Positions 48,101 to 64,000 of a DNA stretch of 64,000 bases are shown here, one piece after another; within the stretch, counting starts at the first letter, position 1, and each line of letters begins with the position of its first letter. The notes under the pieces are model-generated. The model worked only from the letters and a program-made list of their open reading frames with translations. It was not told where the DNA came from and made no database searches. Origin of the DNA: Volvox africanus (Eukaryota > Chlorophyta > Chlorophyceae > Chlamydomonadales > Volvocaceae); the NCBI GenBank assembly GCA_030268105.1, contig BSDZ01000086.1:434001-498000 (forward strand), read 5' to 3'. The position numbers and the translations under genes were made by a program.

Positions 48101-48903
48101 AGGAGATGCAGGTCTCTTCCGTACAAACTTCATGACTTCAAGTAACATTAAACTGGCGCTTCATCGTGTTACCAATTCCTGATATGCTTGTATTGGGCCG
48201 CACATATTGATGCGAATTAAGCCAAACGCCAACCGTGAGCTGAGCAGCTGAGCTTACCCAGGGGTCGTGGAACGCCTTAAAAGTAATATGGTGCATTTAA
48301 TCAAAGCTCTAAACATCCGGTCAGTATATAAATATCCAATCGCTAAACCATGTTGTATATGACTGTGTAAGCGGTGTACGGCAACCACTCGAGAAAGACC
48401 GAAAGGGAATATACAGCTTATTTCATCTATATCAGTAATTACTAGATTAGATTGGTGCACAATTAACAGGTCATTGTGCTAGCGTAGCGAAATCACTTGT
48501 TTTCTCGATCAATTACCTGCGCCACCAGTGACATCAGGCCAAAATGTTGCAGAACGGGGGAGCTCGCGCTCTTGGCGCTAGTATTTTGCAGGTGTGTAGC
48601 TTCCGCTGAGTAATGTCCGCGTATCTTGTGGCGAAGTAAACCTCGGGCGACCTGTGCACGTCGGCGCCTCACGTTCCGTCTCGGCAGCAGCTGCACTTCC
48701 CGTTTAAACTGCTTCCTCTTAATACAGGCTGTCCAAGGATCTTTGGGATTGCAAGCTACAGCGTTGCGTTGCCTTAGGTGAGGGATTTTGAGCGTCTTGA
48801 TGGCAAGTGCAGTCGAGTAACGACTCGTCATCAACACGTCGTGAAAACTTCTCGCGATACTTGAAGATTGTCTTATCACTTGTTTCTTTCTCGTTCGGTG
48901 CAG
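45111..48903. other. Intergenic region between divergent ferroxidase and HSP70 genes
   Basis: The two genes diverge, so both promoters should lie here, along with the untranslated and first coding exon(s) of HSP70 that I could not place. The transit-peptide exon was not recognised. A minus-strand open frame at 47179-47613 is the longest unexplained one; its sequence (WIGWATVHQQS and so on) matches no family I know. No retroelement or tRNA was recognised. Confidence 0.45.
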
Positions 48904-56550
<7,647 letters not shown>

Positions 56551-57199
56551 AGAAGCGGAGGACGGCCCCCCCCTAATTTGGTAGCTTCGCTTCTTACCGA
56601 TGATTGTCAGGGTTTTTTGCTGCCTGCTGAACACCCGCAGGAGGGCTGTTCGGTCGGGTTGGGGCCAGGGCCCCGCCTGATGAGGGATCCAGGGAATAGT
56701 GGCAGCGGAAGGATACAGCCGAATGGTTCCGGGAAATGGTCGTGAATGTTTAGGAGAGGTGTGTGCGCTGGGCGGAGAGCTTTTATGAAGACGATTTACG
56801 GACTGGCCCAGAAGGGCTGACGTTAGGAAGCTGGCTAGCGCGCACAGCATTTGTTACTCGAATGGCGGTGATGTTGGGGCTGGGGATGGGGGGGAAGGCG
56901 AATAGTGAGGGTTAGCAGTCTTCGGGTCGGTTGGTCTGATATTCTTTTTGCTGCTGGCGTTGACAGAGGCGGCTCGGTGATGGATGACCTGCTTATTAGG
57001 CCTGCTGACAAGGGTGTGGAAGATACTAAGAACATATGTGGAATGAAAGAGTGCGGTTTGGAAAGGGCTGGTGGTACGTGTGCTGTTGTTGCTGATTGAT
57101 GTGGTTAGCTATGGTAAGTGCGTGAGTATTGTCGTGTGTGCCCTTCCGAGTGTGTGTGTTTATGTTTGTTTGTTTGGGCATGAATATGGTTTCAGGGCA
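56551..57199. other. HSP70 3' untranslated and convergent intergenic sequence
   Basis: No gene signature. The HSP70 3' UTR probably occupies the first few hundred bases, and the minus-strand exons to the right converge on it. Confidence 0.4.
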
Positions 57200-57860
57200 A
57201 CGTCTGGTCCTGGAGCAAAGGACAGATGATATGTGCTCTTGTGCGGTCCTGAACATCACGACCCGAAACTTTTGACCGTCATCTTTGGCCTGGGTGAAAG
57301 TGAGTTGACGAAGGAAGGCGTTTTGTGACCACACTGCATGTCGGTCGGAGAGCTCAGGAATACGGATCCCATCTTTCAGGGCCGTACAAGGGAATTCGTA
57401 TTCCCTTGTACCCTCTCCTCTGCCGCAGCACTTGGGCGAGCAACACGCCTCCAAACCGCCTTTTTGCGCCTCTTTCGCGCCAATTATTACGATCGGCGGC
57501 TCCCATAACAGATTCACTGCACTCGGTTCGTCTCCTCCGCTGCGTTGACAGTATGGGCCCATGTTGGTCAATAGTTGGTCGATTGCTTGAGCCGGTTGAC
57601 GTATGGATGGAGGGATGGTGACGCCTCTACCGTGGATGGGCCTCCAAATAGCGGGACGTGATTGCTGCTGGTGGCCCCACTTCATTCCATCACTGCCACT
57701 CGGTCAGCGCGCTGCTGGTGCGGTCTTCAGGGCCTTTGCGGCTCACCAAATCCAGTCTTGAGTCTGGGAACGTACTCGGCTTTTGGCACATGTTCTTTTC
57801 GGCGGCCAGGAGCGAGAGGGTGTGTTTTAGAAGCCTAGAGGCGTTGGGATATTGACCGGC
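57200..57860 (-). CDS. Unidentified minus-strand gene fragment
   Basis: Two coding-like blocks. One at about 57765-57860 reads QYPNASRLLKHTLSLLAAEK and ends at donor GATTTG/GTGAGC. The second is a long open frame from about 57685 to 57200 containing LLWEPPIVIIGAKEAQKGG and YEFPCTALKDGIRIPELSD, with a low-complexity tail beyond. I recognise no family. It may be a complete small gene, or untranslated sequence with chance openness. If the inversion is undone this block lies downstream of the SDR relic on the same strand. Confidence 0.3.
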
Positions 57861-58403
57861 GGTAAAAGGTTGCTGTTGCAGGTGCGGGTCTTGTTGTTTT
57901 GCAGCTTTGCTACTTCAAGCTTCAAACGATGTGTGCATTCGATAACCGTTTTCCACTGACATCAGTGTGTTTCGCGTACTTTCGTCACACGCGTCAATAG
58001 GGGGGAAGGGGGGGTATGGAGGATTGCCGTTATCAGATGGGTGGCACAGGGGTCATTACAGCGTGATGACAGAAGAAGATGCAGGTGCTAAATTTTTTAA
58101 TATGCGAGACATGGAAATACGCCTTCGTTTGCTTTCTGCGCCGACTATTTTCTTACTCCCTGCGGAGAAAAGATTGAAGATATGGCTCCTGAGGAGGTCG
58201 CATTCGACCCCCAAAATAGATACTTCAGGATACAGTGCATACTCCCACAGCCTCACTCTATATATGTGTTCCTCCCTCACACACGCGCGCGCACGCGCTC
58301 TCGCACACAAATCATAGAAGGAAAGGACAGCACATTCTGTGATGCGGCCTGACGACCATCGGCCGTAATCTGCCATTCGCCTGCCTTTCCTGCTTCGCAG
58401 TGC

Positions 58404-58648
58404 CTTGCAGAGATTGCGGTACAGAATGATGATCCAGACCTTCACGGTTCCAAAGGGAGTCCACCTCCCAAGATGGATAGATGGATGGGTGGATGGATAG
58501 GTAGATAGATGATGTGCGTGTCCACATATGAGTACTAATGTGTGTGTTTTGCCCGTGTCAAGCATGTCACCCAGGCTTGCAGAGATTGCGGTACAGAATG
58601 ATGATCCAGACCTTCACGGTTCCAAAGGGAGTCCACCTCCCAAGATGG
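58404..58648. repeat. Right breakpoint repeat: 73-bp copies flanking the 101-bp inverted copy
   Basis: A 73-base sequence starting CTTGCAGAGATTGCGG occurs at 58404-58476 and again at 58576-58648. Between them, 58475-58575 is the reverse complement of 7413-7513, including its tetranucleotide tract. Gag sequence of CV1 on the minus strand begins at 58649. A possible host order before the event was 101-mer followed by a single 73-mer. Confidence 0.88.
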
Positions 58649-59225
58649 GTCTGAAGGACGGTAGGATCAGACATAAGACGAGTCCCAACGGTATCGGGAT
58701 CAGCAAAAGCAGTTCTAGTAGCGAGGCCGCCATCGGGAACTATCTTCGCGTCCCGACATGAAGCACGAGCTTATTCGGGCAGACAGGAGTTTACTATAAA
58801 CCTGAGAGCAACGTAACGTAAGAGGAATTTGTGACTATTCGCGTACTGACAGAACTCCCGAGTAGACCAAGGAGATAAGCGATATAGTCCGTCAGGTTGT
58901 CCTTTATTTCAGTAGTTTTCTGGATCAAAGCCTTGATTTGTTCCTCGTTCAAATATTGTCCAGCCAATACCGCATTCAGTGTTGGCGTACGTTCACCTGC
59001 AACTCACAGTGCCAGATTCGCAACGAGAATGCAGCAACTATTTATCAGCAGGTGTCTAAATTCACAAACCGGAAGCGGCGGCGTCCAGAACAGCGCGGCC
59101 GAGATCCTCTGCAAAGGTGTCTAAAGGGCTGCGGTGAGTGTCGTCGTCACTTGCCATCGCGAGAACCTACTTCCGATGAGGGACAATGCAACCATCATGG
59201 TTCAACCTGGTCTCGATACCAAATT
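58649..59225 (-). mobile_element. CV1 5' part: leader, primer binding site, gag start
   Basis: Gag begins at ATG 58759 (MSGRED). It reads, with one frame break, to TVLQTHL at 58649, where the breakpoint repeat cuts it. The CV1 gag at 7516 resumes with HLIVPLSAV, the continuation seen in CV4 (LQTPAHLIVPHSAV). The leader matches that of CV4, with the primer binding site at about 59203-59221. Confidence 0.85.
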
Positions 59226-60040
59226 TGTTGTATCCTTCCTTCTTCAATCATGTATTAGCTCTGCACGTCTAGGTGTTAGCTGCGTGCGTACCAAGCTTAC
59301 GAACAGCAAGGCAAGCCAATGCGAATAGTAGACAGCGGAAGACTCAATAGCAAGGAAAGATTCAACTTACAATGTTCTTCAGTTACAGAATTACAGTCTG
59401 CCGTCAGACCCCGTGGCCAATGTTCATCACTCGGCTGCAGATGGAATGCTAGAATAGCTCAGGCCGAATATAAATGATTATATTGTATGTATGCGTATCG
59501 GATAGGGTTAAGTACTCGAATACTTGGTCCAAAGTTAGCGTCGCGCCGACTTCGGTCTCTAGGCGGCCGTCCTCGCACCTATCACGTCGTGATACCGATG
59601 TGCAGTACAGGTCTCACTGGATTACGATCTCAAGTGTGAGTACCTTGGTAATACTGCTCTAAATATCGTGTCATTCGTGATATTATTGGATGCAACGCAT
59701 GCAATATGCAAAGGTCCGAATATCGATATTCGGTTGCCGACCCAACCATCGTGATCGTCGCATTCTTGCATATGCGTATGGTTTATGACGTAAATGAGGT
59801 AATACTATTCAAAGCATTATTACGTGATATAATATGCCAATAGATAGGTCGCGCATTAATTATCAGCCTCGAGTCAAACATGTTGACCGACAGCGCGATG
59901 TCGTGAATGATGATGCGACATGCCTGATTAGCTAGATATACTCGAGTATATCATGCTAATATGATTGTATTATGCTTCATGATATCTGAATGCATTGCGG
60001 CCTTCATAAATGTAAACGGTGAGTGAACCCGCGTACAACA
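59226..60040 (-). repeat. CV1 5' LTR (family alpha-1, 815 bp)
   Basis: Same length as the 3' LTR at 12573-13387 and about 2% different by eye. It starts TGTTGTACGCGGG at 60040 and ends TACAACA at 59226. It contains the perfect palindrome CCGAATATCGATATTCGG at 59716-59733. CV2 pol follows at 60041 with no spacer. Confidence 0.9.
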
Positions 60041-62018
60041 GTTACCCTCTCTTTCCCTGATTACTCGTTGCCATTCCGTGTTGAAGTTGTATCGGATGCT
60101 TCCTTGCATGGAAGCGGCACTGTATTGTTGCAGGAAGGACGACCGATCGCCTTCACGAGTAAAAAGTTCGCGGGTGCAGAGACCCAATATACAACTGGAG
60201 AACAGGAGCTGTTGGCAGCTCTACATGCTTTGAAGGAGTGGTGCTGTTATCTCGAAGGCCGCCCTTTTATGCTGAAGACCGATCACAAACCGCTGACATT
60301 CTTGCAGAGTGTCCCCACGCTTAACTGACGACAAGCCCGGTGGATGGAATATCTATCTCGTTTCGACTGTATGTGGGAGTATATCGCCAGCAGAATTAAT
60401 ATTGCTGACGCCCTCAGTCGACATCCATCGCTACATGCTGCGATTCCGGCAGCACCGGTTACTCGTTCACGCAGCTAGGAGGTGCCGATAGCAGCAGATC
60501 TCGCGCAACGACTTAAGATGGCATATCAGACCGATCCATGGTTTACTTCACCAAGTAATGTGGAACATTAGCACAAGCGCAACGATTTGTGGATACGGCA
60601 GGATGGCTCGACCACACAAATCGTTGTGCCAAACGATGACACTTTGCGCTACGGTTCCACGAGGACCCGTTGGCAGGACATCCTGGAAGTACGCGTCTGG
60701 CAGAGCTCGTACGACGCTCGTTCTGGTGGCCGTGCGTGGTGAAGGATGCGGAAAACTTCGTGCAAAGGTGCAGTTTATGCCAGCGCAATAAAGCACTATC
60801 CGGTAAGGGCCAGGGTTTATTACAACCTTTACCTATACCCGATGCCCCTTGGGAAAGTGTTTCTATGGACTTTGTAGTCGTGCTGCCCAAAACTGATGGG
60901 GGATACGACTCGGTGTTCGTTATGGTCGATCGTTTGACCAAGATGGTTCACTTAGCCCCCTGCACCTCGTCTTGCACCGCTGAGCAAACAGCACCATTAT
61001 TTTTCGATAATGTGGTCCTATTGCATGGCATTCCTAAAAATGTGATATCCGATCGCGGCGGTCAATTCACGTCTAAGTTTTGGGAAGCGCTATGTGAACT
61101 CGTCGGTATGCGCGTTCATTTGAGCACAGCATATCATCCACAATCCGATGGGCAAACCAAACGCACTATTCGCACGCTGGGCGACATGTTGAGGACTTTT
61201 GCGGGACGCACACCCTCTGTTTGGGATACATTTCTGACTTCAGCAGAATTCACGCTTAACAACGCTGTTAACCGCTCTACAGGTCAAAGCCCTTTCTTTC
61301 TGAATTATGGATTTCATCCTGCGCTACCCGTGTGGCGAAGGTTGGAGATAAATATCCCAGCGGCTAAAACCTTTGCCAAGTCGTTCCTATCCCGCATGAC
61401 AAACGTGAAGGCATGCTTGGACGCGGCACATTAACAGACAACGGATTATTATAATAAATCCTAACAAGATGTAACATTTTCGGTGGGACAAATGGTATTA
61501 TTGAGCACTAAGAACTTGTGTTCGCTCGCCGACGGTTCCCGTAAATTGTTACCTCGCTGGATTGGGCCATATCCCGTTGTTCGCATGGTAGGGAACGTAG
61601 CTGTGGAACTATCCCTACCCTCTGACATAAACATCCATCCCACATTTCATATATCCCTCATCCGTCCTTATCACGGCACGGAGCCCGTTACAAACAACAC
61701 CAATGCCCCTGCAGTAATGGACCCCGGTCCCGAGACCTGGATCGCAGGCAAGCAAAAAGTGTATTATGTGGAGCGGATACTGGATTATCGGGTTCGCCGC
61801 ATAGGTCGACAACGACGAAAGCGGAAAGTGCATGAATATCTGGTCAAGTGGACTGGCTATTCTAGCAAGCATAATTCGTGGGAGCCAATGCGTAACTTCT
61901 CACCGGAGATGAAGCCCTTATTGGAGGAAGCTCGCTGACGTGCCACACAGACCCAATGATCTCTGCAGTTGATGCTGTTTGATGCTGCGAGGACACTGCA
62001 TACGGGATGGGGGATAGT
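60041..62018 (+). pseudogene. CV2 pol, C-terminal half (RNase H, integrase, chromodomain)
   Basis: Begins VTLSFPDYSLPF, the RNase H region, where the other half ends at 13388. RNase H (VSDASLHGS, TDHKPLTFL), a TGA near 60326, integrase in pieces (deletion near 60655, then CSLC and MDFVVVLPK; the DDE region has DGQTK in place of DGQTE, replacing the catalytic Glu; TAA near 61432), GPYPV and a chromodomain (YLVKWTGYSSKHNSWEP) ending near 61938. A polypurine tract (CGGGATGGGGGATA) precedes the LTR at about 62003-62016. Confidence 0.87.
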
Positions 62019-62833
62019 TGTTGTACACGGGCTCGATCCCCACTTGCACCGAAGTAGACCGCATTATATTCGAGCATTATGAAGCATGATATAATCATAT
62101 TAGCATGATATATTCAAGTATATCTAGCTAATCAGGCATGTCGCATTCTCATCTACGACATCGCGCTGTTGGTCAACATGTTTGACTCGATGCTGATAAT
62201 TAATGCGCGATCTATCCGTTGGTATAATATTCCGCATAACAATGCTTTGAATATTATTACCTCATTTACGTCATAAACCATACGCGTATGCAAGAATGCG
62301 ACGATCGCGATGGTTGGGTCAGCAACCGAATATCGATATTCGGACCTTTGCATATTGCATGCGTTACATTCATTAATATCACGGATTACGCGGTATTTAG
62401 AATAGTGCTATGAAGGTACTCACACTTGAGATCGAAATCCAGTGAGACCTGTACTGCACATTGGTATCGCGACGTGATAGGTGCGAGGACGGCCGCCTAG
62501 AGACTGAAGTCGGCTTGACGCTATTTTGGGTCAAGTACTCGTGTACTTAACTTGGTCTGATTCTGATATATACGTTTTACTCATTTATTATCGGCCTGAG
62601 CTATTCCAGCATAGCATTCCCAGCCGAATGATGAACGCTGCCCGCGGGGTCTGACGGCAGACTCCTAATTTGCAACTGAAGATCATTGTAAGTTGAATCT
62701 TTCCTTATTTATAAGTCGTCTGCTGTCACGTTGCTTGCACTGAAGTGTCTTGCTGTTCGTAAGCACCATGCAGGTGTAGCTAACACTCAGACGTGCAGAT
62801 TCAGTGCATGATCGAAGAAGGAAGGATACAACA
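62019..62833 (+). repeat. CV2 3' LTR (family alpha-2, 815 bp)
   Basis: TGTTGTACACGGG to GATACAACA. Near-identical partner of 16719-17530. The outer flank TATCC (62834-62838) pairs with GAATA at 17531-17535 as a 5-bp target duplication with one mismatch. Near its start it holds GGGCTCGATCCCCAC, resembling a tRNA T-arm. Confidence 0.9.
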
Positions 62834-63097
62834 TATCCTACTTGGCCTGAGCTAAGCCTGAACTTTGCTTATCACCACCGTGTGATGATTGCTTGCTTCC
62901 GGCACTGATGGCGATTTCGTCCCTTGCATTGTTTCGATCTGTAAGACTGTAAGTTATATCTCTTCTTGTCTTGAAGTCTTCCGCTGTCTCTGTTTGCTCT
63001 TGCTTGCCTTGCTGTACTTGCAAGTGCTCGCGCATCGGTGTCGAAAGCCTTCAGACGCGCAGATACTTATGAGCAAACGCGAAGGAGAGGTACAACA
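62834..63097 (+). repeat. Solo LTR beta, last part (split by CV2)
   Basis: Continues the beta LTR from the point where 17531-18105 stops, to its end GGTACAACA at 63097. With the left part it adds up to one LTR of roughly the expected 816 bases plus the duplicated flank. Confidence 0.88.
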
Positions 63098-63102
63098 TCC
63101 GC
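63098..63102. other. Target-site duplication of the solo beta LTR (right copy)
   Basis: TCCGC, complement of the GCGGA at 18106-18110, directly after the LTR terminus. CV3 gag follows. Confidence 0.9.
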
Positions 63103-64000
63103 TTCGTATTGGGGTCAGAGCGCTGTGCGGCCGCCGTCGACAGCATGCCCCCACACTTCCTGCTCTTAGCTGGGTCCGAGCTCGGACCTGCTCCTCCTGA
63201 CCCGTGGACACCTGAGCTAGCGCCCCCGCGCGCCTTGCGTTGCCGGTTGCTACGTCGCATCGTGGCAGTAGGTGCAGGGCGGGTAACTCCAAGTTCCTGG
63301 TCCAGAGCCACAGCTTCCCCAAGCGGATCCTGCACTTGCACAGCATTTGCATGAGGGGCAGACTTGACTTCTTCCTCACCGGCAAGGAGTCATACCTCTG
63401 TCCCTCTAGCAAATGTGACCAGGGCATCGTACGACTTGAGCGGCACCCCAGACAAGTCAGTAACGCACCATTTAGCCAAAAGTTTCGTCAGGCCTCGCTT
63501 AAACCAAAAGACACGCTCATTCTCGGTGAGGTCAGCAATGGGGGTCACTAGTGCTTCGAAGCGTGACTGGTACGCAGGTACATTTTTACCCCGACGCATG
63601 TGATAGGTACCGGCCGCCAAAACCTTGCGCGCCTCCACATCACGTGCTTGCACCTCAGTAGCGAATCGTGCAAGCAGAGCAGAAATCAACTCGTCAAAAG
63701 TATAGTCAATCCGGGAGGTGGTCCATTCGTGATACCAGTTCTTCGCTGCGCCCTCGAGGGTGTTGCCAACGAAGAGACACCTGATACCATCATTATCGCC
63801 ACCATGCACAGCCTGGAGATACTTCTTAGTGTCGCGCACGTACGCACGAGTTGCATCAGCTATGCTATAGCCTGGTGTCTTTTCACTCAGCGAGATATTA
63901 AGCATAGGAACGGGAATTGTCAATCTCATCACCTCAGTGTTGTCCATATTCATATTAACTGCTGAATGCGGCACAATTAAGTGGGCAGGGGTCTGAAGGA
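63098..64000 (-). pseudogene. CV3 gag, 5' part (runs off the window)
   Basis: Reads from the window edge, HLIVPHSAVNMN at about 63990, through MRLTIPVPMLNIS, the capsid (FVGNTLEGAAKNWYHEW) and the basic region to SDPNTKR at 63098, where the solo LTR interrupts. The zinc knuckle and stop are at 18106-18252. The frame of this half is open. Its leader and 5' LTR lie beyond 64000. Confidence 0.87.

Noticed and set aside
58056..58565. A 169-codon minus-strand gene starting MLDTGKTHTL.
   Set aside because: Its start lies in the breakpoint repeat copied from the SDR relic and it reads through a tetranucleotide tract and CG-repeat sequence.
62030..62060. A tRNA gene in the alpha-2 LTR.
   Set aside because: Only the T-arm-like segment is present; no acceptor stem, D-arm or anticodon arm can be folded.

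Overview
The window looks like nuclear DNA of a green alga, probably volvocalean. Host genes have many short, GC-rich exons bounded by GT-AG introns. They include a ceruloplasmin-like multicopper ferroxidase with an N-terminal membrane anchor (Chlamydomonas FOX1 type) and a mitochondrial-type HSP70. CA/TG microsatellites and chromodomain-bearing Ty3/gypsy elements are abundant. The species assignment is inference.

Layout: (1) 88-5291, a spliced plus-strand gene for an EF-hand, Gly/Ser/Asp-rich protein. (2) 6630-7452, a decayed short-chain dehydrogenase relic. (3) 7514-33795, a block of chromoviruses in mixed orientations. I call them CV1 (7514-13387), CV2 (13388-17530), a solo LTR of family beta (17531-18105), CV3 (18106-20677), an alpha-LTR scrap (20678-21215), CV4 (21216-32512) and CV5 (32513-33795). 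(4) 24370-29140, an AT-rich bacterial island inside CV4 with a T4SS VirB6-like gene, a parA scrap, IS256 and IS982 scraps, and lpxA, fabZ and lpxD, all of Rickettsiales character. (5) 35120-45110, the ferroxidase gene (minus). (6) 48904-56550, the mitochondrial HSP70 gene (plus). (7) 57200-57860, unidentified minus-strand exons. (8) 58404-58648, a repeat that marks a rearrangement breakpoint. (9) 58649-64000, more chromovirus sequence.

Main result: the elements at 58.6-64.0 kb are the missing halves of those at 7.5-20.7 kb. CV1 lacks its 5' LTR, leader and gag start on the left; these lie inverted at 58649-60040. CV2 is cut inside pol at 13388 and resumes at 60041. The solo beta LTR is split 17531-18105 / 62834-63097, and CV3 gag is split 18106 / 63098. 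The two outer edges of the solo LTR carry the same 5-bp target duplication, GCGGA, 45 kb apart. Everything joins if the segment from about 7514 to 58575 is flipped, so the window records a ~51-kb inversion with both breakpoints marked by copies of one 101-bp sequence. The inverted block carries the ferroxidase, the HSP70 and the bacterial island.

Second result: the 4.8-kb bacterial island replaces about 0.2 kb of CV4 pol and contains a truncated lpxD-fabZ-lpxA lipid A operon. It is either a nuclear insertion of endosymbiont DNA or an assembly chimera; long reads over its two edges would decide. No retroelement here is intact.
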